DNA of 64,000 bases from Temperatibacter marinus (GTDB taxonomy: Bacteria; Pseudomonadota; Alphaproteobacteria; Sphingomonadales; Kordiimonadaceae): positions 2,228,501-2,292,500 of the forward strand of contig NZ_CP123872.1 in assembly GCF_031598375.1 (NCBI RefSeq), written 5' to 3'. The notes below the pieces were generated by a model. It ran no database searches and was not told the DNA's origin. It saw nothing but the letters and a program-made list of their open reading frames with translations. Shown here in pieces: positions 16,628 through 26,097 of this stretch; the stretch's first letter is position 1; each line of letters starts with the position of its first letter. Position numbers and translations under genes: made by a program.

Positions 16628-17964
16628 CGCATCAGCACAAATTCTTCGGCGCTTGATGGATGGATTGCAACGGTTGCATCAAACTGAGCCTTCGTTAGGC
16701 CTGCTTTTACAGCAATGCCGATGCCCTGCATAATCTCTGCAGCATCTAGTCCAATCATATGGGCACCGACAACAACATCTGTTTCCTCAGCGACGATGAG
16801 CTTGGTCAATGCTCGCTCTTCAGAGCCACCAAGAGTGTGTTTCATCGGTTTGAAACCGCTTTTGAAAACTTTAATTTTCCCATTATATTTTTCAAAGGCT
16901 TGTGCTTCAGTAAGACCGACAGTTCCGATAGGGGGTTGGCTGAAAATAGCGGACGGAATAGCATCATGCTCTGGGCTTGACGGCATATTGCCGAAGACTG
17001 TATTTGCAAAGGCATGGCCTTCTTTAATGGCTACAGGGGTGAGTTGAACCCTATTGGTCACATCCCCAACTGCATAGATGCTGTCCACAGAAGTTTTTCC
17101 GTATTCATCAACGATCACAGCTTGTGCTTTATCCAGCGCAACACCGGCATCCTGAAGACCAAGGCCATCGGTCTTAGGCGCTCGGCCTGTAGCATACATG
17201 ACAGCGTCCGCTTCGAGGGTAGTGCCATCAGTCAGATGGAGAATTACTCCTTTTTCAGTTTTGTCTATCTTTGTCACATTCAGACTGGTTCTAAGGTCGA
17301 TCCCTCGAGCCTTCATTTCTGTTGCAAGACTGTGTTGAAGATCAGTATCGAACCCTCTCAGTATTTGTTCGCCACGATATAACTGTGTGACTTGGCTACC
17401 CATACCATTGAAGATTCCAGCAAATTCCACAGCAATATAGCCCCCGCCAACAATAACGATATGGTCGGGTTGTTTCTCAAAATGCAAGGCTTCGTTACTG
17501 GATACAGCATGTTCAATGCCAGGAAGGTCAGGCATCATTGGCCAGCCACCAACGGCAATGAGAATATATTTTGCTGAATACTCTTGATCCCCTACACGCA
17601 CAGAATTTGGCCCAGTAACAAGAGCTCTGCCTTCGATCATTTCTACGCCAGCATTGGATAGGGTATTGATATATAAACCATTTAAACGGTCGATTTCTGC
17701 ATCTTTACGTTCAATTAGTGTTTCCCATGAAAAACTTGTCTCTCCTACAGTCCAACCATAGCCTTCAGCTAGTTTAAAGTCTTTCGAAAAACCACTGGCA
17801 TAGACGAGCAATTTTTTAGGTACACAGCCGCGAATGACACAGGTGCCCCCAATGCGATATTCTTCAGCCACTGCGACTTTCGCTCCGTAGCTTGATGCGA
17901 TACGGCTGGCCCGAACACCCCCTGAGCCTGCACCAATTACAAACAGATCATAATCATAAGACAT
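16624..17964 (-). CDS. gor: Glutathione-disulfide reductase
   Basis: A 446-residue flavoprotein disulfide reductase. It has the FAD motif GAGSGGVRAS (11-20), the redox disulfide in GGTCVIRGCVPKKL (C42, C47), the NAD(P)-binding GGGYIAVEFAGIFNGMG, the second FAD motif YAVGDVTNRVQLTPVA, and the C-terminal catalytic AIHPSSAEEF. VIRGCVPKK rather than VNVGCVPKK, and the overall length, match bacterial/plant-like NADPH glutathione reductases. It keeps glutathione reduced in the cytoplasm. It is monocistronic and divergent from the LhgO-like gene. Confusion with a related dihydrolipoamide or mycothione reductase is unlikely. Confidence 0.9.
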   Translation of the reverse strand: MSYDYDLFVIGAGSGGVRASRIASSYGAKVAVAEEYRIGGTCVIRGCVPKKLLVYASGFSKDFKLAEGYGWTVGETSFSWETLIERKDAEIDRLNGLYINTLSNAGVEMIEGRALVTGPNSVRVGDQEYSAKYILIAVGGWPMMPDLPGIEHAVSSNEALHFEKQPDHIVIVGGGYIAVEFAGIFNGMGSQVTQLYRGEQILRGFDTDLQHSLATEMKARGIDLRTSLNVTKIDKTEKGVILHLTDGTTLEADAVMYATGRAPKTDGLGLQDAGVALDKAQAVIVDEYGKTSVDSIYAVGDVTNRVQLTPVAIKEGHAFANTVFGNMPSSPEHDAIPSAIFSQPPIGTVGLTEAQAFEKYNGKIKVFKSGFKPMKHTLGGSEERALTKLIVAEETDVVVGAHMIGLDAAEIMQGIGIAVKAGLTKAQFDATVAIHPSSAEEFVLMR

Positions 17965-18098
17965 ATATATTCCTGACTCTCAGATAATTCTTGCTCGATG
18001 CAATCCTGAGATTATTAGAGAAAAGATTTCTTCTCTATTTAAAGTATTTCAGCTAGATTTGAAGAGGAAAGAGATCAATTTCTTGTGAAATAGGGTGG

Positions 18099-19199
18099 AT
18101 GGAAAAAGTTCAGGCAGTTGTAATTGGGGCTGGGGTCGTTGGCATTGCTTGCGCTCGGGCTATGCAATTGGCCGGGATTGAAACCCTTCTTGTTGAAAAA
18201 GAGGCACAGTTTGGCAGCGGTGTGAGTAGCCGAAACAGTGGTGTGATTCACGGCGGTATTTATTATCCTTCCGGCAGTCGGAAGGCGGCACTCTGTGTGC
18301 AAGGCAAAGAATTGCTGTATAAATATGCTCAAGAAAGAGGAATTGATCATAAACAGTGTGGCAAGCTTGTCGTTGCAAATTCAGATTATGACCTTCAAAA
18401 ATTGAGAGATATCAACAAGCAAGCGATCCGAAATGGCGTGAGAGATCTGAAATATTTAACCGAAGAAAAAGTGAATGAAATTGAACCGCTTGTTCAGTCG
18501 ATTGCTGGTTTATGGTCCCCGTCGACAGGGATCATTGATGTCCATGATCTGATGGTGACGATGTTGGGAGACTTTGAAAATTCTGGTGGGACGTATGCTC
18601 CTAATACTGAGATTTTATCTGCTATGGCTATGGCCAAAGGGATCGCTGTCGAAACATCAGACTTTGTTGTGCTTGCAAAAACGGTTGTTAATGCTGCTGG
18701 CTTAAGCGCGCAAAAAGTGGCCAAAACCATCAGAGGCTTGGATCAAAAGTTTATCCCTAAACAATATTTAGCCAAAGGAAACTACTTTTGGTTAGAAGGG
18801 GAGGCGCCTTTCAAATGTTTGGTTTATCCCTTGCCAACTAAAGCTGGTCTGGGAGCACACTCTCTTATAGATTTTAATGGAAGAACTCGTTTTGGCCCTG
18901 ATGTGGAGTGGATAGAAGAAGAAGACTATACAGTCACCTCCGAGAGAAAAGAACATTTTATTTCTTTAATTAAACAATATTATCCTTCTTTGGATGAAGA
19001 AAAGCTTCACCCCGATTTTGCTGGGATACGTCCCAAAATTGTAGGGCCTGATTTGGGCGGCGCAGATTTTTTGATTCAGAATTCTCAAGAGCACCAGGTG
19101 ACAGGCTTGATTAATTTATTCGGGATTGAAAGCCCCGGCTTAACAGCGTCACAGGCGATTGGTGCCACTGTGACAGAGATGATAAAGGGTCTATCATGA
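18099..19199 (+). CDS. FAD-dependent oxidoreductase, L-2-hydroxyglutarate oxidase-like
   Basis: A 366-residue protein of the DAO family. The FAD-binding GAGVVGIACARAM lies at residues ~10-22, followed by SSRNSGVIHGGIYYPSGSRKAALCVQGKELLY, which is diagnostic for the LhgO/L-2-hydroxyglutarate dehydrogenase group. The C-terminal PDFAGIRPKI and GIESPGLTAS also agree. The reaction would be L-2-hydroxyglutarate to 2-oxoglutarate, linking logically to KorAB a few kilobases upstream. Its last four bases (ATGA) overlap the start of the Kelch gene, implying translational coupling. A glycerol-3-phosphate or another 2-hydroxyacid substrate is a less likely alternative. Confidence 0.83.
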   Translation: MEKVQAVVIGAGVVGIACARAMQLAGIETLLVEKEAQFGSGVSSRNSGVIHGGIYYPSGSRKAALCVQGKELLYKYAQERGIDHKQCGKLVVANSDYDLQKLRDINKQAIRNGVRDLKYLTEEKVNEIEPLVQSIAGLWSPSTGIIDVHDLMVTMLGDFENSGGTYAPNTEILSAMAMAKGIAVETSDFVVLAKTVVNAAGLSAQKVAKTIRGLDQKFIPKQYLAKGNYFWLEGEAPFKCLVYPLPTKAGLGAHSLIDFNGRTRFGPDVEWIEEEDYTVTSERKEHFISLIKQYYPSLDEEKLHPDFAGIRPKIVGPDLGGADFLIQNSQEHQVTGLINLFGIESPGLTASQAIGATVTEMIKGLS

Positions 19200-20254
19200 A
19201 ATTTATCACGGCTATACTTGTTGCCATCTGCTTAAGTTTAGGATCTTTTGCTTGCGACATTGTTCCTTTGCCAGAGGCTCGTAGTAATCATGCCGTCGCG
19301 TGGATTAATCCTATGAACTCAACTAAAGCGGATCAAACAATGATTCTTGTTGCGGGAGGATTGAAAAATGGTCGCACCTGGCAGCATGTGAGCAAGGATG
19401 TCTATCTTTTTAAAAAAGGCGCTAAACAGTGGGAGGAAATGCCACCGTTGCCGATTAAGGAACAAGGTGTTTTAGCCGCAACAGCAGTGGGTATTGGGGC
19501 ACATTTTTATATTTTTGGAGGCTATACAGTAGCTGAAGACGGGAGCGAGAAGTCTACGTCTTATGGTGTGAAGTTTGACCCTGCTAAAAAGACCTATACC
19601 CGCTTACCGCCTATGCCAACACCTGTGGATGATACAGTGAGTTTTGTCTATAGAGAACGCTTTATTTACCTTGTTAGCGGATGGCATGATACGGGTAATG
19701 TATCTCTGGTCCAGGTTTATGATACGATTGAAAAAATATGGAGGAGGGCGACAGACTATCCAGGTTCCCCTGTTTTTGGTCATGCAGGAGGAATTATTGG
19801 CAATCAGTTTATCATTGCTGATGGCGTCGCAGTTGTTGGAAAAACCAAAGAAGGACGGCGAAAATTTGATACAGTGAACGAGCAATGGTTAGGGACCATA
19901 GATCCTGAAAATCCTTTGAATGTGACATGGAAAAGGTTGCCCCAATTGCCAGGGAAAGGCAATTATCGCATGGCTGCGGCAGGCATTTCAGATGCCAGTT
20001 TTATGCTTTTCACTGGGGGATCGTCAAACGCATATAATTATAGTGGGATTGGCTATAATGGTGAGCCCAGTCAACCATCGCCGCATACATGGGGGTGGGA
20101 TTTCAAGGCAGGAAAATGGCGAGTACTCAAGAATTGGTCTAAAGCCACTATGGATCATCGCGGTCTGGTTAAAATTAATGAGACGTGGTTTACGGTTGGT
20201 GGCATGGGCAGGGATCAGAAACTTTTGAAAATGTCCTATCCCCATCAATGGTAA
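19196..20254 (+). CDS. Exported Kelch-repeat beta-propeller protein
   Basis: A 352-residue protein with a signal peptide (residues 1-18, SFA-C) and at least five Kelch-type repeats (for example RSNHAVAWIN ... MILVAGGLKNGRTW, HFYIFGGYT, RFIYLVSGWHD, FGHAGGIIGNQFIIADG, SFMLFTGGSSN, GLVKINETWFTVGGMG). Kelch propellers are binding scaffolds or sialate-mutarotase-type enzymes. It is coupled by an ATGA overlap to the cytoplasmic LhgO-like oxidase, a surprising pairing since this protein should be periplasmic. Function unknown. Confidence 0.78.
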   Translation: MKFITAILVAICLSLGSFACDIVPLPEARSNHAVAWINPMNSTKADQTMILVAGGLKNGRTWQHVSKDVYLFKKGAKQWEEMPPLPIKEQGVLAATAVGIGAHFYIFGGYTVAEDGSEKSTSYGVKFDPAKKTYTRLPPMPTPVDDTVSFVYRERFIYLVSGWHDTGNVSLVQVYDTIEKIWRRATDYPGSPVFGHAGGIIGNQFIIADGVAVVGKTKEGRRKFDTVNEQWLGTIDPENPLNVTWKRLPQLPGKGNYRMAAAGISDASFMLFTGGSSNAYNYSGIGYNGEPSQPSPHTWGWDFKAGKWRVLKNWSKATMDHRGLVKINETWFTVGGMGRDQKLLKMSYPHQW

Positions 20255-20411
20255 TAGGCTTTGGAATGTTTTCTTTCCTAAAAAAGCCCAAAGATTTTTT
20301 GAGAATGCTATTTTTTCCTGTTCAAATCAGAGAAATTTGCTACATAAGAGGCAACCTCAAAAGTCGTTAGGCTTATGTATGATGTCAAAGCAATAAAAGT
20401 AGAAGGTAACC

Positions 20412-21155
20412 ATGGCTGGCCATAGTAAATTTAAAAACATTATGCACCGTAAGGGCGCACAAGATAAGAAGCGCTCTAATCTATTTTCAAAACTCTCAAG
20501 AGAAATCACCATCGCCGCAAAGATGGGAGGGGCTGACATGGACTCAAACCCTCGGCTACGCCTTGCTGTCGCTACTGCGCGGGGGCAATCTATGCCTAAA
20601 GACAATATCACACGGGCCATTGCTAAGTCAGAAGCCGGTGATACAGAGTCTTATGAAGAAATGCGGTATGAAGGCTACGGCCCAAATGGAATCGGTGTGA
20701 TCGTAGAAGCTCTGACCGATAATAGAAATCGTACAGCCTCTGATGTACGGTCAATTTTCACTAAATCTGGCGGCAATCTGGGAGAGACTGGCTCTGTTGG
20801 TTTCATGTTCGATCGTGTCGGTGAGATTGTCTATAAAGCTGAAGTTGCAGACGAGGATACCATGTTTGAAGCTATTCTCGAAGCGGGCGCAGATGAAGTC
20901 GAGAGTGATGATGAAAGTCACACGATTTACACAGATCCATCAGATTTACATGCAGTGATTTCTGCTTTAACAGCGCAGTTTCAAGATCCCGAAGCGGCCA
21001 AGTTAATTTTCAAGCCAAAAGAGCCAATGGATGTTGATAAAGAGGGTGCTGAAAAACTCATGAATTTGATTGATAAACTTGAAGAACATGATGATGTTCA
21101 AAATGTTTATGGAAACTTTAGTGTTTCAGAGGATGTCCTCGCGCAACTCGCATAA
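20412..21155 (+). CDS. yebC: YebC/PmpR family regulatory protein
   Basis: A 247-residue protein beginning [18 protein letters not shown], the invariant TACO1/YebC N-terminus, with the conserved [27 protein letters not shown] and [16 protein letters not shown] motifs. YebC proteins act as DNA-binding regulators and, in the TACO1-like branch, help ribosomes translate proline-rich stretches. Placement directly before ruvCAB is common in alphaproteobacteria. It is 18 bases upstream of ruvC. Confidence 0.95.
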   Translation: MAGHSKFKNIMHRKGAQDKKRSNLFSKLSREITIAAKMGGADMDSNPRLRLAVATARGQSMPKDNITRAIAKSEAGDTESYEEMRYEGYGPNGIGVIVEALTDNRNRTASDVRSIFTKSGGNLGETGSVGFMFDRVGEIVYKAEVADEDTMFEAILEAGADEVESDDESHTIYTDPSDLHAVISALTAQFQDPEAAKLIFKPKEPMDVDKEGAEKLMNLIDKLEEHDDVQNVYGNFSVSEDVLAQLA

Positions 21156-21173
21156 TTATCCTTGGGAGGGAGC

Positions 21174-21665
21174 ATGCGTCTACTTGGAATTGATCCAGGA
21201 TTGCAGAAAACAGGATGGGGTGTCGTGGAGAGCCATGGCACCCGTCTGATTCACGTAGGCAATGGAATTGTAAAGTCAACGACTAAGCTCTCTCTTGCTG
21301 AAAGATTGGTGGAACTACGAGACGGTCTTGAAACTGTTTTGAAAGAGTATAATCCAGACAGTTGTGCCGTCGAAGAGACATTCGTCAATAAGAATCCCAC
21401 TTCTACTCTAAAGTTAGGTCAAGCGAGAGGAATTGCCTTGCTTGTGCCAGCAAGTCATGGTCTGATGGTGTCAGAATATACACCAAACCATGTGAAAAAG
21501 TCTGTTGTTGGCGTTGGGCACGCTGCAAAAGACCAGGTAGATGCCATGGTTCAGGTTTTGTTGCCAGGGGTTAAAATAAATGGGTCAGATGCAGCTGATG
21601 CTCTTGCAGTCGCAATCTGTCACGCACATAATGTCCATGCAAATCGGGCATTGGGAATTAGGTAA
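21174..21665 (+). CDS. ruvC: Holliday junction resolvase RuvC
   Basis: A 163-residue endonuclease beginning [16 protein letters not shown]; the ATG at 21174 is chosen because a GGGAGGG site ends three bases before it and the family starts here. Catalytic acids are D7, the Glu pair in [13 protein letters not shown], and the C-terminal Asp residues in [13 protein letters not shown]. It cleaves four-way junctions located by RuvAB. First gene of ruvC-ruvA-ruvB. Confidence 0.95.
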   Translation: MRLLGIDPGLQKTGWGVVESHGTRLIHVGNGIVKSTTKLSLAERLVELRDGLETVLKEYNPDSCAVEETFVNKNPTSTLKLGQARGIALLVPASHGLMVSEYTPNHVKKSVVGVGHAAKDQVDAMVQVLLPGVKINGSDAADALAVAICHAHNVHANRALGIR

Positions 21666-21671
21666 AAATCT

Positions 21672-22304
21672 ATGATCGCTAAACTTACAGGTATTCTTGA
21701 CGAAATCGGCGATGGCTGGGCTGTTGTTGATGTCAACGGTGTAGGATATCTTGTGCATTCAAGCGCGCGAACCTTAGACAAGCTTCCTACCAAAGGAGAG
21801 GCTGTCCAGTTTTTTATAGAGACTGTGGTGCGGGAAGATGCTTTTTTGTTATATGGTTTTGGGGATAAGCAAGAAAAAGAATGTTTCACCCTTTTATGCA
21901 GCGTTCAAGGCGTTGGGGCAAAAGTTGGCCTTGCAATTCTATCAGTCGGTTCACCCAGTGAAATTCAGACGGCCATTGCAGCTCAGGACAAAGGTGTGAT
22001 TAGCCGAGCAAGCGGTGTGGGGCCAAAACTTGCCGGCCGGATCATTAATGAATTAAAAGATAAAGTTGCTTCGCTCGCTGTTTCAACCGCTTCGCAAATG
22101 CCCTCCGATGGCAGCGTTTCGGCCTCTCCTGTTAATGATAAAGGAGATCAAGTGCTTGCGGATGCAGTGTCTGCGCTATCAAACCTTGGGTACCGCCCTG
22201 CAGAGGCTCACACAGCAGTTGCAATGGCACGGTCGAAGGTTGAAGGGAATATCTCTGTGAATGCTCTTATCCCTCTAGCTCTTAAGGAGCTTGCTTCTCT
22301 ATGA
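21672..22304 (+). CDS. ruvA: Holliday junction branch migration protein RuvA
   Basis: A 210-residue protein starting [21 protein letters not shown], with the OB-fold domain I, the helix-hairpin-helix region ([20 protein letters not shown] and [18 protein letters not shown]) and a C-terminal RuvB-contacting domain ([21 protein letters not shown]). It binds the junction as a tetramer and recruits RuvB. It lies 6 bases after ruvC and overlaps ruvB by four bases (ATGA). Confidence 0.95.
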   Translation: MIAKLTGILDEIGDGWAVVDVNGVGYLVHSSARTLDKLPTKGEAVQFFIETVVREDAFLLYGFGDKQEKECFTLLCSVQGVGAKVGLAILSVGSPSEIQTAIAAQDKGVISRASGVGPKLAGRIINELKDKVASLAVSTASQMPSDGSVSASPVNDKGDQVLADAVSALSNLGYRPAEAHTAVAMARSKVEGNISVNALIPLALKELASL

Positions 22305-23347
22305 TTGAAGACGGTGAAGAAAGATTAATTGATACAAGTGAAGGCCATAGCGATTACGCTGAGAATGGGTTAAGGCCTCAGACGCTTAATGACTTTATCG
22401 GTCAAACGCAGGCGAGAGAGAATTTACAAATTTTTATCGAAGCGGCCCGCACCCGCGGGGAAGCCATGGATCATGTGCTCTTTTATGGACCTCCTGGCTT
22501 AGGTAAAACAACACTGTCGCAGATTGTTGCTCGAGAATTAGGTGTAAATTTTAAAGCAACATCAGGGCCTGTGATTACAAAAGCTGGGGATCTAGCAGCT
22601 TTGCTCACAAACTTACAAGAGCGGGATGTTCTCTTTATTGATGAAATTCATAGATTATCACCAGCAGTTGAAGAAATCCTCTATCCAGCCATGGAAGATT
22701 TTCAGTTGGATCTTATCATTGGAGATGGTCCAGCAGCGCGGTCTGTGCGCATCGATTTACCTCCCTTTACTCTTGTAGGCGCCACAACAAGAACTGGGCT
22801 GATAACAAAGCCTCTTAGAGATCGTTTTGGCATTCCTACTCGCTTGGAATTTTATTCCGCTGAAGAACTCTGTGAAGTGGTAGAAAGAGGGGCGAAATTG
22901 CTACACCTTTCGATGAGCCATGACGGCGCGATGGAAATTGCTGCCCGTTCACGGGGAACGCCCCGTGTTGCAGGTCGATTGCTTCGCCGAGTGCGAGATT
23001 TTGCTATGGTAGCGGGCAGTGAAATTGTTGACCAAAAGACTGCGGATCAGGCATTGAATCGTCTTGAAGTCGATGCATTAGGCCTGGATATGATGGATCG
23101 TCGGTATTTGTACTGTATAGGGGAAACATACGGCGGTGGACCTGTGGGGGTTGAAACCCTTGCTGCCGCTTTATCCGAAGCAAGAGATACGATCGAAGAC
23201 ATAATTGAGCCATACTTATTGCAGATAGGTTTAGTACAGCGAACACCGCGTGGGCGCCTCTTATCCGCAAGTGGATGGAAGCATCTTGGCCTGACCCCGC
23301 CTAAAGGGAGTGACGTTCAAGATCAATTCGATTTATTGAAGGAGTAG
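22301..23347 (+). CDS. ruvB: Holliday junction branch migration ATPase RuvB
   Basis: A 348-residue AAA+ motor. Visible are [18 protein letters not shown], Walker [18 protein letters not shown], Walker [16 protein letters not shown], sensor 1 GATTRTGL, the arginine finger region RDRFGI, and the winged-helix C-terminus with PRGR. It drives branch migration with RuvA. Translation is coupled to ruvA by an ATGA overlap. The next gene, ybgC, starts 3 bases after its stop, so the repair and Tol genes may form one long transcript. Confidence 0.96.
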   Translation: MIEDGEERLIDTSEGHSDYAENGLRPQTLNDFIGQTQARENLQIFIEAARTRGEAMDHVLFYGPPGLGKTTLSQIVARELGVNFKATSGPVITKAGDLAALLTNLQERDVLFIDEIHRLSPAVEEILYPAMEDFQLDLIIGDGPAARSVRIDLPPFTLVGATTRTGLITKPLRDRFGIPTRLEFYSAEELCEVVERGAKLLHLSMSHDGAMEIAARSRGTPRVAGRLLRRVRDFAMVAGSEIVDQKTADQALNRLEVDALGLDMMDRRYLYCIGETYGGGPVGVETLAAALSEARDTIEDIIEPYLLQIGLVQRTPRGRLLSASGWKHLGLTPPKGSDVQDQFDLLKE

Positions 23348-23350
23348 CAG

Positions 23351-23839
23351 ATGAGTTTAAAACCGTCTGAGGGAGTATGGACTAACGGAGAATTTTCTTT
23401 TCCAATCCGGGTTTACTATGAAGATACAGATGTTGGCGGCATGACCTATCATGCCCGCTATGTCAGCTTTTTTGAACGCATCAGAAGCGAAAGCATTCGG
23501 GGATCAGCCGCAGATGTCTCTGTTCTTATGGATATGCCAGAGGAAGAGGGTGGTCCGGTAGTTTATGTGGTTAGAAATATCAATGTAACCTATCATAGAC
23601 AAAGCACTGTCGGTGATATTCTGAATGGATTTTCTCGTGTGACCAAGGTTCGAGCCGCGGCGATCGAGATTGCTCAGCGCATTGAAAACGAGGCAGGGGA
23701 GCTGGTTGCCGAAGCAGAATTATTGGTCGCAATCGTTGACAATAAGGGCCGCCCTAAGCGCTGGCCACAAACTGTGAAAGCCGCATGGTCTCAGTGGATG
23801 AATGAATATCAAAGTAGCAATGATGAGGGTGCATCATGA
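23351..23839 (+). CDS. ybgC: Tol-Pal system-associated acyl-CoA thioesterase YbgC
   Basis: A 162-residue hotdog-fold thioesterase. The active-site signature YYEDTDVGGMTYHARYVSFFERIRSE contains the catalytic Asp. YbgC proteins hydrolyse acyl-CoA/acyl-ACP thioesters and are almost always linked to tolQRAB. The gene is sandwiched between ruvB (3-base gap) and tolQ (ATGA overlap). Confidence 0.93.
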   Translation: MSLKPSEGVWTNGEFSFPIRVYYEDTDVGGMTYHARYVSFFERIRSESIRGSAADVSVLMDMPEEEGGPVVYVVRNINVTYHRQSTVGDILNGFSRVTKVRAAAIEIAQRIENEAGELVAEAELLVAIVDNKGRPKRWPQTVKAAWSQWMNEYQSSNDEGAS

Positions 23840-24585
23840 ATGGAATAATGGCACTAGCAATGCAGGCAACAAACCAGGCGTTAGAAGCCGAAACTCTTGC
23901 AGGGAGCAAAACGGATTTCACTTTTTGGTCGATGTTTGCTGAAGCAGATATTGTCGTGCAGTTGGTTATGATCATGTTGATCGCATCAAGCGTGTGGGGT
24001 TGGTCGATCATCTATAATACATGGCAGCGGGTAAAAGATGCGCGTCAAAAAAGCGATGACTTTGAAGATGATTTCTGGTCAGGCCAATCCTTAGATGCCT
24101 TGCATGAACGTCTGCGGACCAATCCTGATCATCCAATGGCAGCAGTCTTTGTCACAGCCATGAGAGAGTGGCAACGGTCCATGAGTGGTAATCGATCGAA
24201 CGTTGATAAGTTAACCATACAGGACCGTATTAATAAGGTGATGCATGTGACAACTACCCGTGAAATGGAGCGACTTGAAGGGCAAGTTGGCTATCTTGCT
24301 ACAATTGGCTCTGCTGCGCCTTTTGTTGGGCTGTTTGGGACAGTCTGGGGAATCATGAATGCTTTTACGGCGATTGCGCAGTCTTCAGATACATCGCTTG
24401 CATCAATCGGCGGACCAATTGCTGAGGCATTGCTTGCAACAGCTCTTGGCCTTGTCGCCGCGATCCCCGCCGTGATTGCATATAATAAACTCTCTACAGA
24501 CCTTGGTCGTTATGCGGCCCGTGTTGAAGGCTTTTCTGATGAGTTTAGTGCGATCCTATCGCGTCAACTTGATGAGCGTGAGTAG
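23836..24585 (+). CDS. tolQ: Tol-Pal proton channel protein TolQ
   Basis: A 249-residue inner membrane protein with three membrane helices (~residues 35-58, 146-170, 190-215). GYLATIGSAAPFVGLFGTVWGIMNAF and PIAEALLATALGLVAAIPAVIAYN are the TolQ/ExbB signatures. With TolR it forms the proton-driven motor that energises TolA for outer membrane constriction at division. Overlaps ybgC by four bases; tolR follows 8 bases after the stop. Confidence 0.95.
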   Translation: MNGIMALAMQATNQALEAETLAGSKTDFTFWSMFAEADIVVQLVMIMLIASSVWGWSIIYNTWQRVKDARQKSDDFEDDFWSGQSLDALHERLRTNPDHPMAAVFVTAMREWQRSMSGNRSNVDKLTIQDRINKVMHVTTTREMERLEGQVGYLATIGSAAPFVGLFGTVWGIMNAFTAIAQSSDTSLASIGGPIAEALLATALGLVAAIPAVIAYNKLSTDLGRYAARVEGFSDEFSAILSRQLDERE

Positions 24586-24593
24586 GTGGTATT

Positions 24594-25031
24594 ATGGGCA
24601 TGCAATTAGGTGGAGGTAGTATTAAATCAAGAAGAGGGGCGGCTGGTCGCTATCGGCCTCTTGCTGAAATTAATGTGACGCCCTTTGTTGATGTTATGCT
24701 TGTGCTCTTGATTATTTTTATGGTTGCTGCACCTTTGCTTCAGCCGGGTGTGTTAGTGGACTTGCCAAAAGCTTCAGTAAAGACACTGCCTCAAGATAGT
24801 AAGCCATTGGAAATTACTATTGACCCTAAAGGGGACATATTTATAGCCGATAATGCGATCGCAGACGGAGAATTGAAAGAACGCCTTTATGCAATAGCAG
24901 GTAACAATCGGGATGTGAAAATTTATATTCGCGGTGATACGTCTTTAGAATATGGACGTATTATGCAAGTGATAGGCATGATTAATGCCGCTGGTTTTAC
25001 CAAAGTTGCTCTAATGGCAGATAATCGATAA
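24594..25031 (+). CDS. tolR: Tol-Pal protein TolR
   Basis: A 145-residue ExbD/TolR protein. A short cytoplasmic N-terminus is followed by one helix with the essential channel Asp in INVTPFVDVMLVLLIIFMVAAPLL, then a periplasmic domain ending with FTKVALMADNR. It couples proton flow through TolQ to TolA movement. Confidence 0.94.
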   Translation: MGMQLGGGSIKSRRGAAGRYRPLAEINVTPFVDVMLVLLIIFMVAAPLLQPGVLVDLPKASVKTLPQDSKPLEITIDPKGDIFIADNAIADGELKERLYAIAGNNRDVKIYIRGDTSLEYGRIMQVIGMINAAGFTKVALMADNR

Positions 25032-25039
25032 CGGGTTCG

Positions 25040-25936
25040 ATGACAAAAGAAACACTGAACATGCAGACGATATTAACCGCGATCAAAAATATGGATCGGG
25101 GTCTTGCCTTTTCTTTGGCACTGCATGGAGGCATCGTAACTGTTGCTTTAGTGGGCCTTCCTGAACTTACTTCTAAGCGACCTCCTGTTCCTGAGCCCAT
25201 ACAAATTGATTTTGTAAAGGTGGAAAAGGAGAGGAAGATTGTCAAAAAGGCTGAAGAAACTAGAGAAGAACCTCAAGAAGAAAAAAGAAAACCTTCCTAT
25301 GCAAAGAATGAGGCAGTGGCTGCATTAACACCTGATGCCATGCCAACGTTAAAACCAGCAAAGCCGGCAAAAAAGCTTAAGCCTAAGCCAAAACCTAAGG
25401 TAACAAAGCAGATGCGGCTTAGAAATAGCATTCGGCCAAAAATGAAACCAAAGCCGCCCAAACGGTTTAAATCAAGTAAGATTGCTGAACTTATTGATCG
25501 ATCTTTGAAAGAAGAGACCAAAGAGACGCCCAAACCTAAGAAGAAGGCTAAGAAGCCTAAAGCGAAAATAAAAGAGCCTAAGAAGAAGGCGCCGAGTTTC
25601 GAAGGCTTGGCGGGTCGGATTCGTGCAGCAGCAATAAGAGATGCGATTGCCTATAAATTAAATAACTGCTGGAATCGCCCAAAAGGGTTGAAAAACAGTG
25701 AAGATATGGCAGCTCCGATAAGATTGTACTTGAATTTACAGGGTGAATTAGCGCGGAAGCCAATCATGTTAGACGGCGATTATGATGATGCAGCTCAACC
25801 ATTTAAAAGGGTATTTGGAGATAGTGTAATCCGCGCAGCTATGAGTTGCGGAAAATTTGAGGAAGCTATTCCAATCATAAAAGCCGGAAATAAATATTTT
25901 GATATTACCTTCCGTCCTCCAGATATTTATGAATAA
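25040..25936 (+). CDS. tolA: Tol-Pal protein TolA
   Basis: A 298-residue protein: one N-terminal membrane helix (~residues 20-40), a long Lys/Pro/Glu-rich periplasmic stretch (~50-195; many KPKPK and KKP elements) and a C-terminal globular TolA/TonB-like domain (~196-298) beginning near FEGLAGRIRAAAIRDAIAYKLNNCWNRPKG. The linker is proline-lysine-rich instead of the alanine-rich helix of enteric TolA, as is usual in alphaproteobacteria. Start at ATG 25040; a Met seven codons later is an alternative. It reaches across the periplasm to Pal and TolB. Confidence 0.9.
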   Translation: MTKETLNMQTILTAIKNMDRGLAFSLALHGGIVTVALVGLPELTSKRPPVPEPIQIDFVKVEKERKIVKKAEETREEPQEEKRKPSYAKNEAVAALTPDAMPTLKPAKPAKKLKPKPKPKVTKQMRLRNSIRPKMKPKPPKRFKSSKIAELIDRSLKEETKETPKPKKKAKKPKAKIKEPKKKAPSFEGLAGRIRAAAIRDAIAYKLNNCWNRPKGLKNSEDMAAPIRLYLNLQGELARKPIMLDGDYDDAAQPFKRVFGDSVIRAAMSCGKFEEAIPIIKAGNKYFDITFRPPDIYE

Positions 25937-26097
25937 AATCTTTTGGCATTCGTAAGATGAACTAACCAAATTTCGGCCTTATTCCTAAAATAAGTTAGAT
26001 GCAGCTTGTTTGATGATCATGAATGCAGTAGATCAATAGACATCGCTATGTTTTTCAAGGCTATGACTTCAGTTGGGTAAAAGGGTTTCTCTTCGCT

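Noticed and set aside
25300-25600. Repetitive AAGCCTAAG-type sequence
   Set aside because: It encodes the Lys/Pro-rich periplasmic linker of TolA; ordinary coding low complexity, not a DNA repeat element.
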